Shown one piece after another: positions 42,735-52,350 of a stretch of 64,000 bases of DNA (its first letter is position 1; each line of letters begins with the position of its first letter). The stretch comes from Pedobacter caeni (lineage in GTDB: Bacteria > Bacteroidota > Bacteroidia > Sphingobacteriales > Sphingobacteriaceae): assembly GCF_900129215.1 (NCBI RefSeq), contig NZ_FQUQ01000002.1, positions 248,001 through 312,000 of the forward strand. Direction: 5' to 3'. Below the pieces are notes generated by a model. It had not been told where the DNA came from. It saw only the letters and a program-made list of their open reading frames with translations, and did not search any database. The position numbers were made by a program, and so were the translations under genes.

Positions 42735-45700
42735 TTAAAAACTGACATTCAGACCTGCAGAAAAGGTACGTGGTCTTGGGTAGTACGCCCGGTCTATTCC
42801 TACATCAAGCGGATCTCCGTCATTGCCATCGCGCATGCCAACTTCAGGATCATATCCGTCGTATTTTGTAAAGGTGAGCAGGTTTTCGGCACCTAAGTAA
42901 AAGCGCAGCCTGCTCATGCCCAGTTTTTCCAATTTTGATTTGGGAAGGGAATAACCGATCTGCAAACTGTTAAGGCGTAGAAATGCGCCACTTTGAATCC
43001 AGCGGTTTGAAGGACGCATGTTGTTGTTGGGATCCAGGATGTTTACTCTGGGCTCTTTATTCCCCGAGCCCTCGCCGGTCCAGGACTGGAGTTTGTCCGG
43101 AGCATAGTAATTGGAGATACCCGATGAATTGGAACTGTGTTTCCAGGCGCTGTAAATTTGATTTCCTCCACGTCCGTTGATGCCAATGGCCAGGTCTATG
43201 TTTTTATAGAAGAGGTTTGCAGAAAAACCATAGGTGTATTTTGCCCATGGGCTTCCAATATAGGTCTGGTCTTTGTCATCAATCACTCCATCACCATTCA
43301 GGTCTTTAAAGCGGATGTCGCCAGGTGCAGCACCCGTTTGTTTTGCAGCCTGATTGATCTGCTGCTGGTTCTGGAAAATACCATCCGTCATATAGCCATA
43401 AAATGAACCGATCGGGTGGCCTACAGCTGTTTTGCTGACATCTACTCCGCTGCTGATTTCTCCTGCATAGAATGCGGCGCCATCATTGGTCAGGCTGGTC
43501 ACCTCATTATGATTTAGGGCTAAATTGGCCGATAATTCATAGCTGAAATCATGATTTTTATTACTGCGGTAGCCTAAGGTAAACTCAAAGCCTTTGTTCA
43601 GTACATTTCCTCCATTTACAAAAGGAGCTTCCCGAACGCCTACAGAAGCGAGGATAGGCAATTGGATCAATATTCCTGTAGTCAACCGGTGATAGTAATC
43701 TGCGGTAAAGGTAATGCGGTTATCAAATAAGGAGGCATCAATACCAAAGTCTGTTTCCTTTGTGCTTTCCCATTTCAGGTCGTTGTTTCCGATACTGGAT
43801 GGAGTGGCACCCAGGTAGATGATTTGTCCGTTTCCTGCACCAAAAGGATAGGGGATGTTCACTTTTAAGGTAGAAACAGTGGCGCTGGTAGATAGCGAAC
43901 CTGCATTTCCGAGTGCTCCCCAGCCGCCACGCAGTTTGAGGTCGTTCAGAAAACTCAGGTTTTTTAAGAAAGGTTCATTGGATAAACGCCATCCCAGGGA
44001 AAAGGAAGGGAAAGTTCCAAAGCGGTTATTTGCACCAAACTTTGAAGAACCATCCCGGCGCAGATTCAGGGTAGCCAGGTAAGTGTTTTTGAATCCATAG
44101 TTGATACGGCCATAATAAGATACCATACCCCATTCATCACCTCCGCCACCAACAGACATCCCGGCAGAGGCAAGGTCAAGGTATTGAAGGGAAGGATTAA
44201 GCGCAGCATCCGCCGGTAAATTCTGTCCGTAGGCACTAATAAAGGATTCGTTGGAATGCTGACCAGTGAAACCAAGTAAACCTTCGATGCGGTGCTCACC
44301 GAAAGTACGGTTATAATTCAGGGTGTTTTCCCAGGCCCATTGGGTATGATTTGAGGCGGTTTCTTCCAGACTGCTTACATCTTCTTTCTGGGAGTTGCTG
44401 ACGAAATAAACAGGGGTATAAGAACGTGAACGTCCATTGCCCACGGTAATGTTAAACTGGGATTTGAAATTCAGGCCTTTAAAAAGATCGGCCTGTCCAT
44501 ACACCGAACCGGCCAGTTGCCAGTCTTTTGCCAGGTGTTGTATGTTTTCTACTGCGGCTACAGGGTTGTAGGTATTGGCAAATGGGGATACGCCATAGCT
44601 TCCATCGGCATTTTTTACAGGAACAGTAGGTGACATTTGCAGTGCCGTGCTGATGATCCCCCTGGAATCGCTGTTGTAGTCTGAAACGCTGTTTTGAGTG
44701 GTATAGGCATAGTTAAAGTTCTCGCCAAACTTCAGCCATTTTTTCATTTGATGGGCAGAATTGAGAGAAAAGCTCAGTTTGCTGTAAGCTGTCCCGATCA
44801 GTGTTCCCTCCTGCTTTAAATAACTTCCGCTTAGGCGGTAAACATCTTCCCCTTTTCCACCAGATAAGGCAAGGCCATATCTGGTTATTGGCGCGCTGCG
44901 GAAAATGGCATCCTGCCAATCTGTTCCTTTCCTATAGCTTAAGGGATCTTTGAACGCCGGTTTTTGTCCGCCTGCTACCAATGCCTGATTGTAATATTGA
45001 GCATAGGTAGTGGCATCGGTCATTTCCAGTTTTTTATAAAGGGTTTGTACCCCTGTAAACACATTAAAATCGGTTTTCATTGCTCCGCTGTTTCCTTTCT
45101 TTGTGGTGACGAGCACCACACCGTTTGCCCCTCTGGAGCCATAGATTGCTGCTGCTGAGGCACTTTTCAGGATTTCTACGGATTTGATGTCCTGTGGGTC
45201 CAGGTTGTTGATGTTACTGAAAGGGTTGCCGTCTACCACATAAAGAGGGTCGCTGTTGTTGATCGTTCCAATCCCACGGACACGGATCATCATTCCTGCT
45301 CCCGGAGTTCCCGAATTATTGGAAACACTCAGACCGGCTACTTTGCCGGTCAGGGCCTGATCCAGGCTACCTATAGACCTGTTCTCAATCTGCTCGCCAG
45401 AGATAGAACCTACGGAGCCGGTGATGTCCCTCTTAGCCTGACTGCCATAGCCAACCACAACGATTTCGTTCAGTTGCTCGTTATTTCCTTCTAGTCTGAC
45501 CAGAATGGAATTGGTTTCTTCGGATTTAACTACAAAGTTGCTTTCGGTATACTTTTTAAAACCTACTGAGGAGAAGGTAATGTCGTAACTGGCACCTGTT
45601 TTCAATCCGCTCAGCTGGAATTTTCCCTTGTCGTTGGTGATGGTGTTCCAGGTTTTCTGTACCCCATTTGTACTGGCTATTACAGTGACACCGGGAAGAA

Positions 45701-45830
45701 TTTGTCCTTTGATATCGGTCACGAGCCCATTCAGGTGTCCATCGTTTTGTTGTGCCCTGATCGTTACTGTTGTGAAGAGCAGTAAACTGATCAGGAGTAG
45801 CTTAGTCATAAAAAATTGTGTCGGTTTCAT
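42735..45830 (-). CDS. SusC/RagA-family TonB-linked outer membrane transporter
   Basis: This 1031-residue SusC protein has a signal peptide (ending TIRAQQ), a carboxypeptidase-regulatory-like domain (HLNGLVTDIKGQILPGVTVIAST, to about 115), and the conserved LNEIVVVGYGSQAKRDITGSVGSI TonB-box/plug start. The plug reads GLSVSNNSGTPGAGMMIRVRGIGTINNSDPLYVVDG and SAAAIYGSRGANGVVLVTTKKG, and the barrel ends SAGLNVSF. Unlike the SusC at 1-3224 it has no STN signalling domain, although the operon begins with a sigma/FecR pair. SusD follows after 25 bases. It transports a substrate handled by the adjacent alkaline phosphatase, likely a phosphorylated compound. Confidence 0.96.
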   Translation of the reverse strand: MKPTQFFMTKLLLISLLLFTTVTIRAQQNDGHLNGLVTDIKGQILPGVTVIASTNGVQKTWNTITNDKGKFQLSGLKTGASYDITFSSVGFKKYTESNFVVKSEETNSILVRLEGNNEQLNEIVVVGYGSQAKRDITGSVGSISGEQIENRSIGSLDQALTGKVAGLSVSNNSGTPGAGMMIRVRGIGTINNSDPLYVVDGNPFSNINNLDPQDIKSVEILKSASAAAIYGSRGANGVVLVTTKKGNSGAMKTDFNVFTGVQTLYKKLEMTDATTYAQYYNQALVAGGQKPAFKDPLSYRKGTDWQDAIFRSAPITRYGLALSGGKGEDVYRLSGSYLKQEGTLIGTAYSKLSFSLNSAHQMKKWLKFGENFNYAYTTQNSVSDYNSDSRGIISTALQMSPTVPVKNADGSYGVSPFANTYNPVAAVENIQHLAKDWQLAGSVYGQADLFKGLNFKSQFNITVGNGRSRSYTPVYFVSNSQKEDVSSLEETASNHTQWAWENTLNYNRTFGEHRIEGLLGFTGQHSNESFISAYGQNLPADAALNPSLQYLDLASAGMSVGGGGDEWGMVSYYGRINYGFKNTYLATLNLRRDGSSKFGANNRFGTFPSFSLGWRLSNEPFLKNLSFLNDLKLRGGWGALGNAGSLSTSATVSTLKVNIPYPFGAGNGQIIYLGATPSSIGNNDLKWESTKETDFGIDASLFDNRITFTADYYHRLTTGILIQLPILASVGVREAPFVNGGNVLNKGFEFTLGYRSNKNHDFSYELSANLALNHNEVTSLTNDGAAFYAGEISSGVDVSKTAVGHPIGSFYGYMTDGIFQNQQQINQAAKQTGAAPGDIRFKDLNGDGVIDDKDQTYIGSPWAKYTYGFSANLFYKNIDLAIGINGRGGNQIYSAWKHSSNSSGISNYYAPDKLQSWTGEGSGNKEPRVNILDPNNNMRPSNRWIQSGAFLRLNSLQIGYSLPKSKLEKLGMSRLRFYLGAENLLTFTKYDGYDPEVGMRDGNDGDPLDVGIDRAYYPRPRTFSAGLNVSF

Positions 45831-45917
45831 TTTTACGCATTTGTTTGTTTAAAAATCTGGGCCATAACTTTCCATTACCTCAGGCGTTGTGGTGTACAGG
45901 TATGGTGGTTTGGCGAA

Positions 45918-46967
45918 TTAATTTCCTGGTTTTCTGATGGTGATTTTGTTGTTTTGTTCTGTAAATTCCAGTCCGTTCATCGTACATAGGATATTCAGGA
46001 TATCTTTCAGTTCGTCAGTAGGAAGTACTTTTCCTGTGAAAGAAAGCCCTTTCATGTCATCCTGATTAAACGAGATGTGGGTGTGGTAGTGCTTTTCTAA
46101 ACCACTCAGGACTACTGACAGTTGTTCCTGTTTAAATTCAAGATTTGAAAGCGAAAGTTTTACCGGTGACTCAAGGTTTGCTGATGCTTGTTTTTTGCTG
46201 AGGGTCAACTGGCCATCTCTGTGGTTAACCTGTAACTGATCTCCCGGTTTAAGGTAAGTGTCTTTCATTTTGAATTTTCCATGTTCATCAGCATGTACGA
46301 CCACCCGGCCTTCAATCAGTTTTACTGTCACATAGTTTTTTCTAAGGGTACTCATGTTAAAATGCGTTCCTAACGCGGTAGTTACAATCTGACCTGCATA
46401 GACAGAGAATGGGCGGGATGCATTTTTGGCGACTTTGAAATCTGCTTTTCCATGGAGTTGGATTTTCCTGGTTTTGAGTCCATAGTCGGCAGCATGATAC
46501 AGCCTACTATTTGGTGAAAGCAGAACGATGGAACCATCTGGAAGGACAATCCGGATGTCCTTTTGCTGGTGGTTCGCATAATTCTTTCCTTCTACCTGTT
46601 TGCGGATGCTCAGCGTAGTTTTTGGTTCAGGCTGCGCTTCCTGATGGCGATAAATGACAAAGAAAGCTGCAAAGGCGATCAATAAGAAACAGGCTGCCCA
46701 TTTTAACAGCGGACGAATGCTGAATTTAATGGCCTGGTTTTCTTTAGGACTGATCTTGAGTTGAAGCGTCTTTAAAATTCTCAGCGAAGATAGAGGGTCG
46801 ATCTTTTGGGAGATGATTCCTGAAGCCAGCATTTCCTCATAATCAGCTTTTAACTGTTGCTGAAGAGCTGGCTCATTTTCTGAAAGTGATTGATTCAGGT
46901 CATTGAGGCCTTGCTGATCCAGTTCAGCTTTCCAAAATTTTTCTATGTTATCCTTTATATCTGCCAT
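45918..46967 (-). CDS. FecR-family anti-sigma factor with C-terminal DUF4974 domain
   Basis: This is an inner-membrane anti-sigma regulator of 349 residues. A cytosolic N-terminal part precedes a transmembrane helix near residues 89-106 (WAACFLLIAFAAFFVIY). The periplasmic FecR domain is IRIVLPDGSIVLLSPNSRLYH to TALGTHFNMSTLRKNYVTVKLIEGRVVV. The C-terminal DUF4974 domain (LSLSNLEFKQEQLSVVLSGLEKHYHTHISF to LEFTEQNNKITI) is STN-like in fold. It would hold the upstream ECF sigma until the transporter signals substrate. The sigma gene is 57 bases upstream and SusC 87 bases downstream. Confidence 0.95.
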   Translation of the reverse strand: MADIKDNIEKFWKAELDQQGLNDLNQSLSENEPALQQQLKADYEEMLASGIISQKIDPLSSLRILKTLQLKISPKENQAIKFSIRPLLKWAACFLLIAFAAFFVIYRHQEAQPEPKTTLSIRKQVEGKNYANHQQKDIRIVLPDGSIVLLSPNSRLYHAADYGLKTRKIQLHGKADFKVAKNASRPFSVYAGQIVTTALGTHFNMSTLRKNYVTVKLIEGRVVVHADEHGKFKMKDTYLKPGDQLQVNHRDGQLTLSKKQASANLESPVKLSLSNLEFKQEQLSVVLSGLEKHYHTHISFNQDDMKGLSFTGKVLPTDELKDILNILCTMNGLEFTEQNNKITIRKPGN

Positions 46968-47024
46968 CTGATATAAATACGCGGGATCTTTGTTTTGGGG
47001 GTGCGGGGAGGTGTTATGAAATTA

Positions 47025-47612
47025 TTAATAAAGTGTTAAAATTATGGCGAGGCCGATGGCCTGGTTTAAATGAGTTTTTGTGAGCACATATTCCCTGATG
47101 AATCTTTTTGAATGTTTCAGGTAATCTTTGACTGATGCGGTAGAGAGGCCGAGGATTTTTGCTACTTCTTCCTGTGATTTTCCTTCAAAATGGCAAAGCC
47201 TGAATACTTTTTGACGTTGAGGAGGCAATGCAACTACTGCTTCTTCCAGAATTTGTAGCTGAGATTCATAAACGGCTTCATTCAGAAAGATTTCTTCGGA
47301 AATGTCGTCATAAGCGTCGTAGTTTTCTACATATTCGACCGCTTCTTTGACTTTTTTTCTAAGGATGCTCAGCGATTTGTTGTAACTCACAATAAACAAC
47401 CAGCCGCTTACAGACTTCTGTATATCGATTTTCATCCTGTTTTCCCAAAGGGAGAAAAAAACATCCTGCAAAATATCTTCTGCAATGGGTGCAGATTTTA
47501 TAAGTTTGAAGATATTGGCATAGATGAGCTGATGATATTGTTCATAGATGCGGTCAAAAACCAGGGTATCTTCTTGAATGTCACCGATAAATAAACTGCT
47601 CATAAAAATCAT
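47025..47612 (-). CDS. ECF-type RNA polymerase sigma-70 factor
   Basis: This is an extracytoplasmic-function sigma factor of 195 residues, of the FecI-like type common next to FecR genes. Region 2 is FDRIYEQYHQLIYANIFKLIKSAPIAEDILQDVFFSLWENRMKI and region 4 is LPPQRQKVFRLCHFEGKSQEEVAKILGLSTASVKDYLKHSKRFIREY. A C-terminal hydrophobic run follows (AIGLAIILTLY). It would direct transcription of the SusCD-alkaline-phosphatase operon when released by FecR. A second ATG 9 bases inside (47603) is equally possible. A TACATTTG -7 box lies upstream at 47651-47658. Confidence 0.95.
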   Translation of the reverse strand: MIFMSSLFIGDIQEDTLVFDRIYEQYHQLIYANIFKLIKSAPIAEDILQDVFFSLWENRMKIDIQKSVSGWLFIVSYNKSLSILRKKVKEAVEYVENYDAYDDISEEIFLNEAVYESQLQILEEAVVALPPQRQKVFRLCHFEGKSQEEVAKILGLSTASVKDYLKHSKRFIREYVLTKTHLNQAIGLAIILTLY

Positions 47613-47650
47613 CTATGTTTAGAACCCTGGTACCAATTCTCATTTGCGGC

Positions 47651-47658
47651 CAAATGTA
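47651..47658 (-). promoter_or_regulatory. Candidate -7 box of the ECF sigma gene
   Basis: The minus strand reads TACATTTG, an exact TAnnTTTG match, 39 bases before the start codon. No TTTG -33 box is seen at the usual distance. Confidence 0.45.
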
Positions 47659-47908
47659 GGGTCTTCGTATTAAGAAGAAGTTAAGTTCTGAGCTTATTAT
47701 CCGGAATATAAAACTTAGGTGGTTCTTTTTAAAATAATAGATTAATTGCATCTTTAGGCAAATTCAAAGCGTAATGTTGAAATTTTTCCCATAGGTATTA
47801 ATATAAAGGAAATTTTGGCAGATATACATTGATGGATGGAGATCTGAAGGCTTGAATTGATGGTTAAATTGTAAATCTTATTCATAAAAAAGGATATAGG
47901 GAAAAGGC

Positions 47909-50900
47909 ATGAAAAAGCACCTTAAATATATTGATGGCAGCTCTGATAAATTCTGGCAAATAGAGGTAACGGATGCTGCATATACAGTGGTATATGGAAG
48001 AAACGGAACCAGTGGAACTTCGCAGACAAAATCATTTGGCAGTAATGAAGAATGCCTGAAAGCAGCGGAAAAACTATTGAATGAGAAGGTAAAGAAAGGA
48101 TATTCTGAGGATGGAGAAGTGGTGGTTAGCCATACTGCGTCTAAAACTGCTAAAAGTTCTGGTGCGGGTATAGAACTGATACTTAAAGCATACGATGCTG
48201 TTGTGCTGTCAAAGGATCTGAGTGCATTGTTGCCTTTTTTAAAGGACAATGCCAAAGGAAACCTGGAAGCTTTAAAAAAGCACATCAGGAAAGCCAAAAA
48301 ATATTGGATGGATTACATAGACCTCAGCAATGAACCTCAATTTAGAAAAGACAATTCGGCATGGGGAATAAGAGCGGAGGAGCGGCAATCTGACATCATT
48401 ACCCTGAGTACGATTGCATTGTTCAACAAAACAGAAATCAACTCCTCGGATGAAGCGTTTGAAATGCTGAAAAGAATTGACGAACCTCTGGTGTTGGAGA
48501 TATTAACCTGGGCAAAACCGGAATGGCTGACCAGCTTTTTGCTGGAAAGGTCTAAAAGAGATACCTGGAGAAGATATAACTATCAGCAATTACGCTTTTT
48601 AGAAGATCAATCCTTAGTCAGTTATGAACCGGAACTTTTCGCTTTAAGTCTTGCTTCTTTTAATGAATGGTTAACAAAAATTAAAACCAGAACCTATATC
48701 AATTATGTAATCAACGACAAGGTTGCTTACGAAAGGGATGTGCCGGAATTGTTCAATTATGAAACTGAACTTCATCAAGGATATTTCAGGGACAATGATA
48801 AGGAGGCCTATGATGCCCATAAGACCTGGGAAATTATTTACAGTTCTTTATTAACAGAAGGTAAATTAAAACGAAGTCATTTTATAGAACAGGGGATTTT
48901 AATCCAGACTAAAGAATGGAACAATGCCCTCAAATCTTTTTACCGCAAAAGGATCACCGAGATGAATCCTGTTGCGGAAGAGTTGCTGCCTTTACAGGAA
49001 AATCTTTTCGCAGGTTTACAATATGCTTATGCGCCTGTAGTCAACTTTGCCATGGAGTTGATTAAGAAGATTTACGAAGATCAGCAATTCAGTGTCCGTT
49101 CTTTTCTGGACTGGCTGGAGCCGGTGATGATGGCAACTGAGAATAAAACGGCGATTAAAGCTGCTTTTCCGATTTTAGAAAAATTGAATAAAGCCTATCC
49201 TGAACTCAATAAAAGGATCAGTGGTTTATTGGCTGATGTTTATGTGGTGCCGGATCTGAACTTACAGGAAAGGGCAACTAAGCTGCTCCTGAAAATTGCT
49301 GATGAAAAAGATCCTGAACTGAGTGAAAAGTTATCGTCCTATGTGAGTTTGATGCAAGGTAATATCAAAACCAGTTTGAATTCATTTCTAACTGAGGAGG
49401 TGTTAATCGCAGAGCCAGAGGAGGGGGAAACCTATCAGTACGAGCCCAAAAAAGAAAAAGTGCTGCTGGAAGAAATTGAACTACCGAAGGACTGGAATGA
49501 CATCGTATTTTTGTTTGGGAAATTCATTGCTTCTGATGAAGTGGCGGATGGGGAAATATTGCTAAATACCTTTATTACCCAAAGACATTTATTTCCTGAG
49601 GACTATACTACACAGCTTCAGCCTTACGGGAAACAGATGGAAAAGAAATACTTTGAAGCAGTGTCTAAATCTGCAGTCAGTATTTTTCTGCAAATGAAGA
49701 TCGAGGATTATAATTCCGATTATAAAGTCGTGAATGCTTATCAAAAAATCAAAACACTATTGCTCATTAATCCCTTTCTGGGTGCTGTGCAGAAAAAGAT
49801 AAGTAACCAATCTTCCTTGCCCATGCTCTCCTTTCCCAGCCATCTTCCCCATTGGGTAGCGCCTAAGGTTTTACTGGAAAGACTGATCGCTTATAAAAAA
49901 GCGGGAGAGGAAATCGATAAGCTGGACCTGAGTATTGCCATCAGCAGAATGCCAAGAGAAAATACTGAAGCTGCTATTCCTTTGCTGGGGCAATTGGAGG
50001 GGGAGCTGAAAGACCTGATGGCATTTTGTTTGGGAGAAAGCAAAGCGCTTACCTTTAAGAAGCCCTCCCTGTTGGGTAAATTGCTGCCAAAGACAAATGA
50101 AGATCATATCAAAGCTGTTTGGGCAGTGGCAGCCAGAACTTATTATCCTGATGCCACCTTTCCGGAGTTTGAAGAAACCTACCTTAAGGACATTCCATTT
50201 GTAGTTGCTCCATTTAGTGCGACCTATACCTTTGAGGAGCGCTGGAATGAATTTACAAATTATCAAACTAACCAAAAAGAGCGTTCTGCATCCTGGTACG
50301 AACTGAATTTCCATATTCCCGGATATAAGAATATGCCTGATTATTTTTTATATGGCTTAGACCTGTTTGGCCGGAAACACGAATGGAGATACATGATGAA
50401 TATTGAAGGTAATGTGTATTACTGGCAGAGTCTGATGCCACAAAATCCGGATGCATTGGCCTATTTTCTATTGCGTTCATCCTGTATAACTGCCAGTGGT
50501 GGCGGAGCGGAGCTGAAAGGCTTTCTAAATGTGGTGAACCGGGAAGAGTTTGCGTTTTCTGATACGACAATGCTGGTCTTTGCCTGCACGTTCTTTCAGG
50601 ATAAAAAAGACATCCGTCTGATGTCCGGAGAAGTACTGATCAATCTGATTGAGAAACGGAGTATTGACCTGAACTTGTTTGCAGAAAAGCTGGCTTTTCT
50701 GGCATCCAATAAATATGGTCCTTTTTTAAGATTGGTGGAATGTCTGGCCATGTTAAAAAATGTTTCTCCGGTACACAATTCTGCTTTTCTACAGTTGCTG
50801 GAGAGGTTGTTTACAGGTATGGATATTCAGGAAAAGCTACCGGTTAACTTTAAAAAACTGGTAGAGCATTATGTTGATCTTCTTTACAAAACCAATCAAA

Positions 50901-50986
50901 AGCCTTCGGCAGTTGTGGCTACAGTATTTGAGCAGCTGAAAGATAACCCAGCATTGAAATCTTTGGTAAAACAAATTTTAAAATAG
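47909..50986 (+). CDS. Large WGR-domain protein (MolR/DUF6493-like)
   Basis: This 1025-residue cytosolic protein starts with a WGR domain (residues 1-75: KYIDGSSDKFWQIEVTDAAYTVVYGRNGTSGTSQTKSFGSNEECLKAAEKLLNEKVKKGY), a module otherwise found in MolR proteins and poly(ADP-ribose) polymerases that contacts nucleic acids or partner proteins. The rest is helical and repeat-like, consistent with a HEAT-type scaffold; the C-terminal 300 residues resemble DUF6493 in style, which I cannot confirm. No nuclease or ATPase motif is visible. It lies 6 bases upstream of a SWIM zinc-finger gene, a pairing known from the MolR/yeh-type gene clusters. Confidence 0.85.
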   Translation: MKKHLKYIDGSSDKFWQIEVTDAAYTVVYGRNGTSGTSQTKSFGSNEECLKAAEKLLNEKVKKGYSEDGEVVVSHTASKTAKSSGAGIELILKAYDAVVLSKDLSALLPFLKDNAKGNLEALKKHIRKAKKYWMDYIDLSNEPQFRKDNSAWGIRAEERQSDIITLSTIALFNKTEINSSDEAFEMLKRIDEPLVLEILTWAKPEWLTSFLLERSKRDTWRRYNYQQLRFLEDQSLVSYEPELFALSLASFNEWLTKIKTRTYINYVINDKVAYERDVPELFNYETELHQGYFRDNDKEAYDAHKTWEIIYSSLLTEGKLKRSHFIEQGILIQTKEWNNALKSFYRKRITEMNPVAEELLPLQENLFAGLQYAYAPVVNFAMELIKKIYEDQQFSVRSFLDWLEPVMMATENKTAIKAAFPILEKLNKAYPELNKRISGLLADVYVVPDLNLQERATKLLLKIADEKDPELSEKLSSYVSLMQGNIKTSLNSFLTEEVLIAEPEEGETYQYEPKKEKVLLEEIELPKDWNDIVFLFGKFIASDEVADGEILLNTFITQRHLFPEDYTTQLQPYGKQMEKKYFEAVSKSAVSIFLQMKIEDYNSDYKVVNAYQKIKTLLLINPFLGAVQKKISNQSSLPMLSFPSHLPHWVAPKVLLERLIAYKKAGEEIDKLDLSIAISRMPRENTEAAIPLLGQLEGELKDLMAFCLGESKALTFKKPSLLGKLLPKTNEDHIKAVWAVAARTYYPDATFPEFEETYLKDIPFVVAPFSATYTFEERWNEFTNYQTNQKERSASWYELNFHIPGYKNMPDYFLYGLDLFGRKHEWRYMMNIEGNVYYWQSLMPQNPDALAYFLLRSSCITASGGGAELKGFLNVVNREEFAFSDTTMLVFACTFFQDKKDIRLMSGEVLINLIEKRSIDLNLFAEKLAFLASNKYGPFLRLVECLAMLKNVSPVHNSAFLQLLERLFTGMDIQEKLPVNFKKLVEHYVDLLYKTNQKPSAVVATVFEQLKDNPALKSLVKQILK

Positions 50987-50992
50987 ACAAGA

Positions 50993-52318
50993 ATGACCGA
51001 TTTACAATATCAATATAGCGGAGTTTCGACTTATACCCAGGTTAAGGGGGTGAACAGCCTTGTTTTAGCGCACCAGACTGAAATTGAAGCAGTGAACAAT
51101 ATCCCCTGTTTTTTCTGGGGTACACTGACTGATCCTTATGTCACTGCAAAATGCTGGAGTACCATTGCCAAGGTGGTTCGTTCCAGTTTCGGACCAATAC
51201 CGCCAAGTTTGCGGGACCCAATTGTTTCTGCAGGGACAGAAAGGATCCGGTTTGAAGGTTTTTCATCCTGCAATGGGGTGTATGTGAGGCTAGACATGAA
51301 ACCTGAATCCATAGATGGGGAATTCCTTGCAAACGGAACAACCAATGTCGATTTTAATGAACCCATGTTAAATGCGCTGAACAGCATTCAGAAGAATGAA
51401 AAGGTAACATTAGCGGTTGGGCAGCAGGATGTACAGGTCATTACGGCAAAGGCTAAAATAACCGAGAAGAAGGTCACCTTGCCTATGCGCTGGATAAAAG
51501 GATTGACAAGCGTACAGTTATACCTGGCTGATATGGACCTGAAGTTTGAACTGAATAAGATTCAGACGATACAGCTTTTTCAAACTTTACCAAAGGGAGC
51601 TGTAAAAGGTGATTTCTTTATCACCAAAAGAGCCGGGAAGTTTATGTTCTCTACACTCATGACTACCGATGCGGTACGTATTGGGGGGATACACAGGCTG
51701 CGTTTGCTGGATGGGGTTCTGGCCATATCAGAAAAGATTTTCATCTACGAATCTACAGATAAGCAGACTTGTGCAATAGTTTGTGAATTTGGTAAAATGC
51801 AACTAATGATGGCTTTTTCTCCGGATGCCTACCGTGGGTTTTCAGGAGAGGGCAAAGCTTTGGAACAAATGACAGAAAATGTTCCGGTAGAATGGGTTTA
51901 CGGACTGAACAGTCTTTTGAAATCGAATGAGACTTTTGATCCTACTTTATTGTCCATAGAACATGATATTGATTTTGGAACGATGGATCAGCTGACATCA
52001 AGTTTGTCTTCGATTGGTTTATTGGGCTATGACCTGATGGGACGTCATCATTTTTACCGGCAACTTCCTTTTAAAACAGAGCGGATCCTCAGTTTAAATC
52101 CGAGATTGAAAAATGCGAAAAAGCTGATTGATAATGAAGATGTTCAGATTATAAGAAGAGAAGAAGGTTATATTGAAGCAACTGTAAAGGGAACCGGAGT
52201 ACAACATAAGGTCGTGATGGATCAACAGGGGGATCGCTGTACCTGTGAATGGTTTACCGCTTATCAGGGGAAAAGAGGGATTTGTAAACACATACTTGCC
52301 CTGAAAATGATCATCTAG
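50993..52318 (+). CDS. SWIM zinc-finger protein, partner of the WGR protein
   Basis: This 441-residue protein ends in a SWIM-type zinc finger: CTCEWFTAYQGKRGICKHILAL, with the CxC-x(n)-CxH ligands at about residues 415-434. The N-terminal 400 residues (STYTQVKGVNSLVLAHQTEIEAVNNIPCFFWGTLTDPYVTAKCWSTIAKVVRSSF) are of no known function but recur in SWIM proteins encoded next to WGR/MolR-type genes, such as E. coli YehQ. Start follows the WGR gene by 6 bases. The protein may bind nucleic acid. The MoxR ATPase and vWA genes that accompany this pair elsewhere are absent here. Confidence 0.88.
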   Translation: MTDLQYQYSGVSTYTQVKGVNSLVLAHQTEIEAVNNIPCFFWGTLTDPYVTAKCWSTIAKVVRSSFGPIPPSLRDPIVSAGTERIRFEGFSSCNGVYVRLDMKPESIDGEFLANGTTNVDFNEPMLNALNSIQKNEKVTLAVGQQDVQVITAKAKITEKKVTLPMRWIKGLTSVQLYLADMDLKFELNKIQTIQLFQTLPKGAVKGDFFITKRAGKFMFSTLMTTDAVRIGGIHRLRLLDGVLAISEKIFIYESTDKQTCAIVCEFGKMQLMMAFSPDAYRGFSGEGKALEQMTENVPVEWVYGLNSLLKSNETFDPTLLSIEHDIDFGTMDQLTSSLSSIGLLGYDLMGRHHFYRQLPFKTERILSLNPRLKNAKKLIDNEDVQIIRREEGYIEATVKGTGVQHKVVMDQQGDRCTCEWFTAYQGKRGICKHILALKMII

Positions 52319-52350
52319 TTTTTCTCATCCCGGTAAGATGCACATTTGCA

